Origin: B2-G16 sp964528085
GTDB taxonomy: Bacteria; Bipolaricaulota; Bipolaricaulia; UBA7950; UBA9294
Direction of reading: 5' to 3'
Assembly (NCBI GenBank): GCA_964528085.1
Contig: CAZGRE010000056.1
Coordinates: 1 to 6,647 of the forward strand
DNA length: 6,647 nucleotides
Below, piece after piece: positions 1 to 6,184 of the stretch (position 1 is the stretch's first letter; each line of letters opens with the position of its first letter). Below the pieces are notes generated by a model. That model was not told where the DNA came from. It searched no databases and worked only from the letters and a program-made list of their open reading frames with translations. The position numbers were made by a program, and so were the translations under genes.

Positions 1-114
1 CAGGCGATCTCGTCTACTGCTCAGAGCCACACGGTTGGCACCATCCCGGCAGACGCTCCTGGATGGCACAGACGACGGGGGCGGCATTTCAGAGTCGAGC
101 GGCTAAGGCCGCGG

Positions 115-197
115 ACCCCGTGAGCCACACCCCCGTCAACCTCAGTTTACATCAACAGGGGTGTCCCCGTCTCCGTGCAAAATACAATGGTAGACCC
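115..197 (+). repeat. Left inverted repeat, 83 bp
   Basis: Begins ACCCCGTGAGCCACACCCCC and matches the reverse complement of 1127-1209 at 79 of 83 positions; the mismatches are at 139, 140, 164 and 176. It contains a short internal hairpin, GGGG-TGT-CCCC, at 158-168. Weaker similarity extends the repeat outward to 82. No intact gene runs through it. Confidence 0.9.
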
Positions 198-232
198 CGT
201 TTCCTTCCGCGCAAAATACAATGGTAGACCCC
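177..232 (+). repeat. Direct repeat of a 22-bp unit, 34-bp spacing
   Basis: The unit starting GCAAAATACAATGGTAGACC occurs exactly at 177-198 and again at 211-232. It makes up the inner end of the left inverted repeat, and 21 bp of it are present once in the right repeat (1127-1147, opposite strand). Three copies around one gene suggest a defined recognition or end sequence, or slippage/duplication at the left end. Confidence 0.85.
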
Positions 233-246
233 AAAGTCTTCTATGC

Positions 247-936
247 CTAACGTTCGAGCGTCATTGCGCTAACGTGTATGCGCAGCCAAGTCGTAAGATC
301 ACCGCCGCAGGTGGGCCGGGGTTTACAGGCTTCAGGAGGCATCCGTATCTCAATGGACTTGATTGGCTTAGCCTCAAGATCAAGGGTGACGAGAAATTCA
401 TGCCCATAGAAAGGCGAATTTCTGTTATCCCTTCTCAAGTAGGAGTAAGCAGGTGGTATCTTTCTGTGCGCAAGACACTTCTGATTGTCCGCTCGATCAT
501 AGGCCCATTCAGCTGTATTCACTCCAGCAACCAAGTTGAGAACCGATTCCGAACCGTCGACGTACGTTACAACAAGCTGTCCGGCCACATAGCCATCAGG
601 GAGAGCCGTGGCAAATCCCAAGCTCGTAAGGACATGCAACTTACCAAACGTTTCGGTTAGGCCGGAAGGGAAAGGATAATTCCACCCCCCCATCGAGTCT
701 GTCGGTCCAGGACACTCCCACACGCTCATCCATGGAAGCCGGACGAATGGAATGTCTCCCACAAAGATAAGCTGTTCTGATGAAATTGATGGGACAGGAA
801 TTTCCAGGGAGTCGTAGTAGATACAAACGAATCGATCCGGGAGCAGCGTGTCTTGGCCGGTGCTGCCCAGTGAAACGATAACCAGCAAACCAAGGGTAAG
901 CACAAGCCAGACTCTACTTCTGCTATCTCTCATCAT
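247..936 (-). CDS. Secreted protein of unknown function inside the inverted-repeat cassette
   Basis: I do not recognise this 229-residue protein. I chose the ATG at 936 (MMRDSRSR…) over the upstream TTG at 957, because AAGGGA lies 4 bases before it and the protein then starts with a clear signal peptide: Arg3, Arg6 and Arg8, then a hydrophobic stretch WLVLTLGLLVIVSLGS. A second ATG directly follows (933) with 7-base spacing. There is no lipobox cysteine, so secretion to periplasm or outside is expected. The mature part has five cysteines and a beta-rich look. The region GKLHVLTSLGFATALPDG, then YVAGQLVVTYVDGSESV and an ending GVNTAEW, resembles jelly-roll modules of secreted glycan-active proteins, but this is a visual impression only. 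No catalytic motif is seen. The gene is less GC-rich than the operon and lies wholly between the inverted repeats, so it appears to be cargo. It is most likely a real gene given the start signals and signal peptide. Confidence 0.7.
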   Translation of the reverse strand: MMRDSRSRVWLVLTLGLLVIVSLGSTGQDTLLPDRFVCIYYDSLEIPVPSISSEQLIFVGDIPFVRLPWMSVWECPGPTDSMGGWNYPFPSGLTETFGKLHVLTSLGFATALPDGYVAGQLVVTYVDGSESVLNLVAGVNTAEWAYDRADNQKCLAHRKIPPAYSYLRRDNRNSPFYGHEFLVTLDLEAKPIKSIEIRMPPEACKPRPTCGGDLTTWLRIHVSAMTLER

Positions 937-1006
937 CGATTCCCTTATTCCGGCCAAGTACCGGATATTAACCGATCTGTTAAATTAGCCCTCTTATTAC
1001 CGGCAC

Positions 1007-1036
1007 ACTGTACAACACAGGCAGCAACTGTTTCAA
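1007..1036 (-). promoter_or_regulatory. Candidate promoter for the cassette gene
   Basis: On the minus strand TTGAAA (1031-1036) and TACAGT (1007-1012) are separated by 18 bases, resembling sigma-70 -35 (5/6) and -10 (4/6) elements. Transcription would begin near 1000 and leave a leader of roughly 65 bases before the ATG at 936. It lies in the gene-free stretch between the gene and the right inverted repeat, so the cassette would carry its own promoter. Weak matches of this kind occur by chance. Confidence 0.25.
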
Positions 1037-1126
1037 GTGATTGGCGTGGCTTTCAGTTGATCGGTCGAATGGCTTATGGTTGCCGGCTTTGGCTTAATCC
1101 CCCCGATCCGCGGCCAGTTTTATTCA

Positions 1127-1209
1127 GGGTCTACCATTGTATTTTGCCCGGAGACGGGGGCACCCCTGTTGATGTAAACTGAGCCTGACGGGGGTGTGGC
1201 TCACGGGGT
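1127..1209 (-). repeat. Right inverted repeat, 83 bp
   Basis: Reverse-complement partner of 115-197 with four mismatches. Its outer flank (1210-1243) is a weaker, indel-containing match to 82-114, suggesting an older or longer repeat whose outer part has diverged faster than the inner 83 bp. The central GGGG-TGT-CCCC hairpin of the left copy is changed to GGGG-TGC-CCCC here. Confidence 0.9.
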
Positions 1210-1246
1210 TTGCACTCTTTGACTGCCCGGCTCTGAGATGCCGTCC

Positions 1247-1446
1247 TTATAGTCCGAGATTCAAAACTACTATCAGACCAACAAGAACGGCAAGCCCTGA
1301 CTGATGCCCCAGTCGGATGACGCGCTCGGCTCTTTCCAGAAGATCGTTCTCTGTGACGTTTGAGGAAGTAAGGCTTCCCAGCAGCGCGAGGACCGGCTCG
1401 GGGAAGGATCTATCACAGGCGGCAAGGAGCATCTGGGCGGAGGGGA
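1247..1446 (-). pseudogene. Partial second copy of DUF2877 C-terminal region
   Basis: The minus-strand frame from about 1446 reads LPSAQMLLAACDRSFPEP, then continues to a TAA stop at 1247-1249. It aligns without gaps to the C-terminal part of the upstream DUF2877 protein. From the shared Met (1432 here, 1664 there) I count 34 identities over 57 residues. Shared blocks include RSFPEP, LALL, LLERA and SGLAVL versus SGIAIL. The offset between copies is 232 bp and the frames differ. Only the last third of the family is present; the TPSGDD motif region is missing, so it cannot be a working DUF2877 protein alone. An ATG at 1432 could give a 61-residue peptide but no convincing Shine-Dalgarno was seen. 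It is either a remnant of a tandem paralogue whose 5' part was deleted, or a duplicated piece brought in by rearrangement at the junction repeat. The divergence argues against a very recent tandem duplication. Confidence 0.75.
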
Positions 1447-1480
1447 GGAACAGAATGGGGTCAGGTCTTGCAATCCAACA
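1446..1480 (-). repeat. Repeat-like junction sequence supplying the DUF2877 stop codon
   Basis: On the minus strand this stretch reads approximately TTATGTAATGTTGGATTGC, then AAGACCTGACCCC. It separates the two DUF2877 homologous segments: similarity stops on entering it, and homology of the second copy resumes just beyond it at LPSAQML. It encodes VMLDCKT and the TGA of the upstream gene. From memory, TTGGATTGCAAGACCTGACCCC-type strings recur near small transposable or REP-like elements in other bacteria, but I cannot confirm that here. The boundaries are approximate, because only one copy is in the window. Confidence 0.35.
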
Positions 1481-2342
1481 TTACATAAGCGGATAAACAG
1501 CCGATTAAGCCTGAAAGAATGGCTATCCCGGAGTGCTGCCCCAATTGAGCGACGCGGGCGGCTCTTTCCAGAAGAACGTCCTCTGAGGCGCTTACCGAGA
1601 CAAGCTCTTCCAGCAGCGCGAGGAGCGGCTCGGGGAAGGAGCGGGCGCAAGCGGAGAAGAGCATCTGGGCTGAAGGAAGCGGTGTGCGGACGCGCGCGGT
1701 TTCCTGAACCCCGGTGTGGAGTTGGGCCAGAGCTTCTTTTACTTGATCGTCTGTGTGTTCGAAGAGAGACATCCCGGCGATGATCCCGACGAGGACGTCG
1801 TCGCCAGAGGGGGTAGAGCCGGCCCCGAGGCCGATCAGCCCGAGGAGGACTCCGGGAGCTCCAGTTTCGTGCCAGCGTTCGACGATCGCGTCGATCTTCG
1901 GTTGGAACGGATCGGGCGGGCGCGTCTTCCGCGCTTCCTCGACGAATCGGGCGAGGATCGGGAGGTTCCGCCGGGCGATCGCGGCCTCCTCCCCAGAGAG
2001 TCGAGGGAGGGATAGCTCCTCGATTTGGGCGTCGGAGAGCGGGATACGCGTGTCCCCGAGCGAAAGTCCTTCTTCTTCCGCGCTTACCAGCGTTCCTTCC
2101 GGTAACCGAAGTGGCTCTCCCAAAATCTCGATCGCCCAGGGATGGAGCGGAACCGCCGTCGTCTGGACCGGGACGAACGCTTCACCATCCTCGAACAGCA
2201 GATTGGCCCCGCCGGAGAACCGGGAGACGACGCGGCCGCGGTGCGGGCGTCTCACCAGATAACGAAAAGCGGCCCCGCCGATCCGGGTCGCGCGGACCGG
2301 CGGAGCTGAAACGTGATATCCGTTACGTTCGCCCGACCTCAT
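1461..2342 (-). CDS. DUF2877 protein (YlbF/AllH-like), putative transcarbamylase component
   Basis: This 293-residue protein carries the DUF2877 signature GLGAGSTPSGDDVLVG at residues 171-186, where the family typically has G-G-LTPSGDD. It also has an early RFSGGANLLFEDGEAFVP segment (41-58) and a C-terminal helical region ending GQHSGIAILSGLIG, which usually lies close to the family's C-terminus. E. coli YlbF is AllH, the third component reported for oxamic transcarbamylase. The ATG lies 20 bp inside the end of the cyclase-family gene; no good Shine-Dalgarno precedes it, so translation probably depends on the upstream gene. The last residues, roughly SAYVMLDCKT, do not resemble the second copy's ending and appear to be encoded by inserted repeat-like sequence that also provides the TGA stop. 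The native C-terminus is therefore probably altered by a few residues. The diagnostic core is intact, so I treat it as functional. A diverged partial copy of its 3' end follows downstream. Confidence 0.85.
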   Translation of the reverse strand: MRSGERNGYHVSAPPVRATRIGGAAFRYLVRRPHRGRVVSRFSGGANLLFEDGEAFVPVQTTAVPLHPWAIEILGEPLRLPEGTLVSAEEEGLSLGDTRIPLSDAQIEELSLPRLSGEEAAIARRNLPILARFVEEARKTRPPDPFQPKIDAIVERWHETGAPGVLLGLIGLGAGSTPSGDDVLVGIIAGMSLFEHTDDQVKEALAQLHTGVQETARVRTPLPSAQMLFSACARSFPEPLLALLEELVSVSASEDVLLERAARVAQLGQHSGIAILSGLIGCLSAYVMLDCKT

Positions 2343-3192
2343 GGAGGTGGGGGTTCTTCGCCCCGGCGATGTCGCCGAACTTGGTGAGGACGCACTCGTT
2401 CTTCACCTTCATCAGCTCCTCGTAACGATCGTCCTCGACGAACGCGACGATCCGCGCGATCGAGCTCTCCCCGTCGACGAACCGCCACGGGAAGCAGCCG
2501 ATCGTCGCGCGCTGGTTCAAGAGGAGGTCGATGTCCCCGCCGAGGCACTCGGCGTGGATGATCCCCTTGTCGAACAGCTCGATATGCATCAGCTGATACT
2601 TGGAGTCGTCGAACCGCTCGGCGAGCGGTACCCCGTACTTGGCGCGGAAGTGGGCGTCGGCCTCGCGCGCCTGGCGGGGCATCCAGTCGCGGATGATCGT
2701 GTTCATCGGGTGATCGGCGCTCCCGCAGTCGACCCCGATCCAGCGGATCTTCTTCTTCACGCACCATTGCGCGAACTCGCGATCAGGGCCGGGGTGCTTG
2801 ACCATGTAGCGGATCTCGTCAGCGGTCGGCTGGTCCCAGCCGTAGTGGTGATAACCGGTGTGGATGATCAGGACGTCCCCTTCCTTGACCTCGACCCGCT
2901 CCTCGATCATCTCCGGGGTGTAGATGTCGTAATCGCCTACGGCGTCGGAGAGATCGACGATAACCCCTTCGTGGACGAGGAAGTCGAAGTCGAGCGATGC
3001 GATGTCCTTTCCCGGGGTGTAGAAGTGGATCTCGCCGTCCAGGTGCGTCCCCACGTGGTTGGAGTGGGTCAGAAGCTGGCCGTTCGCCCCGTTCGGGGCG
3101 AGCCGCTTGAAGTACTTCACCTGGAGCGGCTCGTAGGTCGGCCACGGCGGGGTGGCGATGGAAAGCGGGATTGTCAGATCGATTACCTTCAT
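2323..3192 (-). CDS. Cyclase-family metal-dependent hydrolase (kynurenine formamidase/isatin hydrolase type)
   Basis: This 289-residue protein belongs to the cyclase family (PF04199 type). It has the metal-binding signature HVGTHLDGEIH at residues 46-56: H46, H50, D52 and H56 match the family pattern HxGTHxDxPxH, but the usual proline is Glu54. Other family marks are the N-terminal IDLTIPLS, LIIHTGYH (about 108-115), IGVDCGSADHP and the C-terminal HAECLGGDID, which holds the late conserved glutamate. Members hydrolyse amide bonds of small cyclic or N-acyl compounds using a divalent metal, for example N-formylkynurenine or isatin. I cannot name the substrate here. The gene sits between DUF1116 and DUF2877 genes, an insertion into the fdrA-ylbE-ylbF order known from E. 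coli. It overlaps DUF1116 by 4 bp and the DUF2877 gene by 20 bp, so it is likely part of the same pathway, perhaps opening a ring to yield the ureido or carbamoyl compound used by the transcarbamylase. No signal peptide is seen, so it is probably cytoplasmic. Confidence 0.9.
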   Translation of the reverse strand: MKVIDLTIPLSIATPPWPTYEPLQVKYFKRLAPNGANGQLLTHSNHVGTHLDGEIHFYTPGKDIASLDFDFLVHEGVIVDLSDAVGDYDIYTPEMIEERVEVKEGDVLIIHTGYHHYGWDQPTADEIRYMVKHPGPDREFAQWCVKKKIRWIGVDCGSADHPMNTIIRDWMPRQAREADAHFRAKYGVPLAERFDDSKYQLMHIELFDKGIIHAECLGGDIDLLLNQRATIGCFPWRFVDGESSIARIVAFVEDDRYEELMKVKNECVLTKFGDIAGAKNPHLHEVGRT

Positions 3193-4640
3193 GTTACCTC
3201 CTTTTCCAGCGTTTCAGCAAGTGCCCGCGCCGCGTCGCGGAAGCAGGAAATCGGCGGGGTCACGAGCCCGGCCCCGACCATCCCGATCCCCGGCTCTTTG
3301 TGTGCTATTCCGGTGTTGATCGCCGGGACGATCCCGGTCTCCACGACCTTGAGGACGTCGATCCCGGTCGGGGTGCCGCGGAACCCGAGGACCGGGATCT
3401 GGTAGGCGTTGTTCTCAGCGAGGGTGATCTCGTACATCCTTTTTGTGAACTCGATCGCCCGCTGCGGGGTCCCGCCGACGAACTGGACGATCGCCGGTGC
3501 GGCCGCCATGGCGAATCCACCGTACCCGGTCGTCTCGGTGATCGCAGAATCCCCGATGTCAGGCGCGGCGTCCTCGGCCGAGAACCCGGGAAGGTATAGA
3601 CCGTCGACCATCGGGGCCGGAGCGGTGAACCACCGGTCCCCTGTACCCGAGACGCGAATCCCGAACTCGGTTCCACTCCGGGCCATCACGGTGACAAGCG
3701 AGCTACCGGGGATGTTCGCTGTAGCGTCGAGTGAGGCCTTTCCCGCAGGCATGGTGAGGTTGAGGAAGAAGTGGTCGTTTCCATGTAGGAACTCGAATAC
3801 TTTGCCGATCTCCTCCCGCGGTTCGGATAGCCGGACGAGGAACGGGGCGAGCTCGCGGATGAGAAGGGACGTCCCGGCGCGGTTCCGGTTGTGCCCCTCG
3901 TCTCCCATCTGCAGCGCCTGCGTGATCAGGGTCTTTAGGTCGAGCGGGCCGTGCGCCTCGAGCGCACCTTGGAGGATCGGGGCGAGGGCGTCGCGCATCC
4001 AGTTCAGCCTCTCGATCACCTCTTGGGAATAGGCGCCGTAGCGCAGGACCTTCCCCAGTCCCTCGTTCAGGGTGCAGTAGGCGCGGTTACCGAACGTCTC
4101 GTTCTCCACGATCCAGACCGGCATCGATGCGGTCATCACCCCGGCCATCGGCCCGACAGCATTGTGGTGGTGGCACGGCTCGAATCCGATCTCCCCCGAG
4201 GCGGCGAGCTCCTCCGCCTCCTTCGGATCCTTGGCGAGCCCCTCGTAGATCAGCCCACCGATCACCGCCCCGCGCATCGGCCCGCACATCCTCTCCCAGT
4301 CGAGCGGCGGACCGGCGTGGAGGACCGTCCTTTCCGTCATTCCGGGAACGACCTCGCGCGCGATCCCGATCCCCTTCACCACCGGCCTGGCGGAAAGGAG
4401 ACGGGATACCGCCTCTTCGTTCGCCTTCTCGATCTCGGGGATCCAGCGGCCCGTCTTCGTATCGCGCAGCCGGTCGATCAGCGCGATCAGCTCCGGATCG
4501 CCGCCTGCCGGCGGCCGCCAGTCCGCGATCACGACCGGGACGCCGAGCCCTTCCAGGGTCTCCCCGAACCCGGGAAGACCGAGGTTTACGACGGAGAGCT
4601 TTTCTTGGAAGAGCTTGAGAACGCGGCTCGTATCGCTCAT
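3189..4640 (-). CDS. DUF1116 protein (YlbE/AllG-like), putative transcarbamylase component
   Basis: This 483-residue protein has the hallmark DUF1116 pattern along its full length. VVNLGLPGFGETL (17-29) and ADWRPPAGGD (39-48) open the protein. GPMRGAVIGGLIYEGLA (120-136) and the histidine-rich FEPCHHHNAVGPMAGV (153-168) follow, the latter a good candidate for a metal or active site. Then come the segment ending CTLNEGLGKVLRYGAYS (189-205), QMGDEGHNRN (244-253), HGNDHFFLN (286-294) and the tail GIGMVGAGLVTPPISCF (451-467). In E. coli the homologue YlbE (AllG) works with FdrA and YlbF in oxamic transcarbamylase; the same partners flank it here. The start has a GGGAGG Shine-Dalgarno a few bases upstream of ATG, inside the end of the FdrA gene, with a 4-bp ATGA overlap. 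Its own stop overlaps the cyclase-family start in the same way. The gene looks intact. Complex membership is inferred from synteny and the E. coli precedent. Confidence 0.9.
   Translation of the reverse strand: MSDTSRVLKLFQEKLSVVNLGLPGFGETLEGLGVPVVIADWRPPAGGDPELIALIDRLRDTKTGRWIPEIEKANEEAVSRLLSARPVVKGIGIAREVVPGMTERTVLHAGPPLDWERMCGPMRGAVIGGLIYEGLAKDPKEAEELAASGEIGFEPCHHHNAVGPMAGVMTASMPVWIVENETFGNRAYCTLNEGLGKVLRYGAYSQEVIERLNWMRDALAPILQGALEAHGPLDLKTLITQALQMGDEGHNRNRAGTSLLIRELAPFLVRLSEPREEIGKVFEFLHGNDHFFLNLTMPAGKASLDATANIPGSSLVTVMARSGTEFGIRVSGTGDRWFTAPAPMVDGLYLPGFSAEDAAPDIGDSAITETTGYGGFAMAAAPAIVQFVGGTPQRAIEFTKRMYEITLAENNAYQIPVLGFRGTPTGIDVLKVVETGIVPAINTGIAHKEPGIGMVGAGLVTPPISCFRDAARALAETLEKEVT
3197..3203 (-). 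promoter_or_regulatory. Strong Shine-Dalgarno for the cyclase-family gene
   Basis: Read on the minus strand, AAGGAGG followed by TAAC precedes the ATG at 3192. It lies inside the last codons of the DUF1116 gene (…LEKEVT). It is the closest match to the anti-Shine-Dalgarno sequence among the gene starts in this operon, so the hydrolase may be translated efficiently on its own as well as by coupling through the ATGA overlap. Confidence 0.75.
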
Positions 4641-6184
4641 CGGCCCCTCCCTTCGATGATCGCTGCGGCGAGGCGTGCAGCCTCCTCGTTTGAATCCATC
4701 ACGATCGCCCCGGCCTCCTCGAGCGCCCGCCGCTGCCTCCCGTAGCCTTGCGGGTCCTGATCCGTCCCGGTGATCGAGGCGATGACCGTAAGATGCCCGC
4801 CGCGGGCCGCCGCGATCCCCTTGGCCTCCCGGATCCTCTCCGCGAGACCGGTCCCAGGATCGGGGTGCGCCCCGTAGCCGAGGACGAGGTCGAGAAGGAT
4901 GACCCCGACCTTCGGATCCTTCGCAACCTCCGGGATCCCCTCGTCCCGCAGCGACGGCTCGATCATCGGGTGCGGTCGCCCCTGGGTGAAGACGTCATCC
5001 CCCAGGTCCAAGAGGAGGTGCCCTTCGACCGTCTCATCACCGGCTATCTTCAGATCTTTATCGAGCGCGACGTTCGAACGGGCCGGGATCCCCGCTTCCC
5101 TCAGGATGTGCCACGCCTCTTGAGCCAGGGTCCCACCGCAGAAAAGGCCCACAAGTCGGGTCTGCTCCGGGAGGAGCTTTGCCGCCTCCCCTTCCGCGAT
5201 CCGGGAGATCCCGGCCTCATCGATCTTTCCCACTTCCGCCGGGATCCCGACCGCATCGCACGCCAGGCGGGCGGCCTCGGCAAGTGATGCGGCGAATTTC
5301 ACGTTCCCACGCTCTGTTTCCTCATCCTGCCCGATGAACTGGACGATCCTGGGCTTTCCGGTCTTCACGAGCGCGGCGACCGCTTTCTCCGCCACCGGAG
5401 GAGCCGGGGCCTTGGAGACGACGATGATGACCTCCGTCTTCGGATCGGCGGCCAGGGCCTCGATCCCGAATATAGTCATCCTCCCCTCGACCGCCTCGGT
5501 GAGGTCGCGGCCGCCGGTCCCGATCGCCTGGGAGATCCCGCCGCCGTAGCGGTGGATGAGGGAGCTTATCTCCTGGATTCCGGTCCCGGACGCCCCAACG
5601 ATCCCGATCGGCCCGCTACGGAGCGCATTAGCGAAACCCAAGGGCACTCCGTTTACGATCGCGGTCCCGCAGTCAGGGCCCATCATCAAAAGCCCGCGTC
5701 CGATCGCCTCGTCCTTGAGCGCGACCTCGTCCTCGACTGAAACGTTGTCGGAGAAGAGCATCACGTGGAGGCCATTGCGAAGGGCGTTCCGCGCCTCGCG
5801 CGCCGCGTAGGCGCCGGGGACGGAGATCAGGGCGAGATTCGCATCGGAGAGGACTTCGAGCGCTTTTGCCAGGGTCGCCGGGCGGGGACGGGCCTCTTTC
5901 CCCGTCTCCTTCACCTTCTCGCGCAAGAGCTCCTCGACGCGGGCGAAAGCGGCGGAGACGGCATCCTCATCCGCGGCGTCGATCGCGATCACGAGGTCGT
6001 TCGGCCCGGCCGCTGAAAGTTCCGGAGAGGAGAACCCGATCTTCTTCAGGTTCTCCACGTTCGTCGGGGTGGCGAGCGCGACGACCGCGTCGGCGATCCC
6101 GGGAAGCCCCTTCACCGCGTCTGAGATCCGCATCAGGAAGACCGAATCGTAGTAGCGCTCCTTTTCGATCCTGACCGATTTCAT
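4637..6184 (-). CDS. fdrA: FdrA/AllF-like protein, putative transcarbamylase component
   Basis: This 515-residue protein is close in length to E. coli FdrA (about 555). The N-terminus carries the YYDSVFLMRISDAVKGLPG segment (residues 11-29), followed by a small domain ending near residue 90. A CoA-ligase-alpha-like, Rossmann-type region follows with MGPDCGTAIVNGVPLGFAN (168-186), the glycine loop GIVGASGTG (194-202) and AIGTGGRDL (220-228). The C-terminal half has FCGGTLAQEA (348-357), HPMIEP (405-410) and LDLVLGYGAHPDPG (431-444), all FdrA-like. FdrA, YlbE and YlbF of E. coli have been reported together as oxamic transcarbamylase (AllFGH), converting oxalurate and phosphate to oxamate and carbamoyl phosphate. 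The same three families are present here, so a ureido-acid phosphorolysis role is inferred, but the true substrate may differ. A purine-rich AGAAAGAAGG lies just upstream of the ATG. The start overlaps the preceding stop by 4 bp and the stop overlaps the next start by 4 bp. Expected to be cytoplasmic: no signal peptide or membrane segment is seen. Confidence 0.9.
   Translation of the reverse strand: MKSVRIEKERYYDSVFLMRISDAVKGLPGIADAVVALATPTNVENLKKIGFSSPELSAAGPNDLVIAIDAADEDAVSAAFARVEELLREKVKETGKEARPRPATLAKALEVLSDANLALISVPGAYAAREARNALRNGLHVMLFSDNVSVEDEVALKDEAIGRGLLMMGPDCGTAIVNGVPLGFANALRSGPIGIVGASGTGIQEISSLIHRYGGGISQAIGTGGRDLTEAVEGRMTIFGIEALAADPKTEVIIVVSKAPAPPVAEKAVAALVKTGKPRIVQFIGQDEETERGNVKFAASLAEAARLACDAVGIPAEVGKIDEAGISRIAEGEAAKLLPEQTRLVGLFCGGTLAQEAWHILREAGIPARSNVALDKDLKIAGDETVEGHLLLDLGDDVFTQGRPHPMIEPSLRDEGIPEVAKDPKVGVILLDLVLGYGAHPDPGTGLAERIREAKGIAAARGGHLTVIASITGTDQDPQGYGRQRRALEEAGAIVMDSNEEAARLAAAIIEGRGR

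Larger units (their letters stand above)
82..1243. mobile_element. Putative inverted-repeat-bounded cassette, no transposase
   Basis: Two inverted repeats enclose a single gene for a secreted protein. The strong repeat is 83 bp with four mismatches (115-197 against 1209-1127). Weaker similarity continues outward to 82 and 1243, where CGGCATTTCAGAG faces CGGCATCTCAGAG. The interior is visibly less GC-rich than the operon. No transposase or recombinase is encoded, and I see no target-site duplication at either choice of boundary. The right boundary lies only a few bases from the stop of the partial DUF2877 copy. It could be a non-autonomous transposon carrying a cargo gene, or two insertions of a dispersed repeat in opposite orientation. 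Confidence 0.45.

Noticed and set aside
1..81. Possible feature outside the left repeat
   Set aside because: No convincing gene, RNA or terminator is visible on either strand.
3..227. Plus-strand frame open from the window edge (GDLVYCSEPHGWHHPGRRSW…) that could be the end of a gene such as a transposase
   Set aside because: It is about 74 residues, runs straight through the repeat, and has no motif I recognise. An upstream gene end cannot be excluded, but the evidence is too weak to annotate.
175..660. Plus-strand frame starting within the left inverted repeat
   Set aside because: It is antisense to the signal-peptide gene, shows no recognisable motif, and starts inside repeat sequence without a convincing Shine-Dalgarno.
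937..957. Upstream TTG start adding seven residues (MAGIRES) to the secreted protein
   Set aside because: The ATG at 936 has a Shine-Dalgarno-like AAGGGA at suitable spacing and gives a more typical signal peptide.
82..1243. Target-site duplication around the cassette
   Set aside because: Bases flanking 115/1209 and 82/1243 were compared and no matching direct repeat was found.
1247..1460. Rho-independent terminator after the operon
   Set aside because: No GC hairpin followed by a T-run was found downstream of the DUF2877 gene on the minus strand.
2341..3405. Long plus-strand open frame (354 codons) opposite the cyclase-family gene
   Set aside because: It is antisense to a clearly recognised gene, its translation is low-complexity and rich in Asp, Val, Leu and Arg, and long shadow frames are expected in GC-rich coding DNA.
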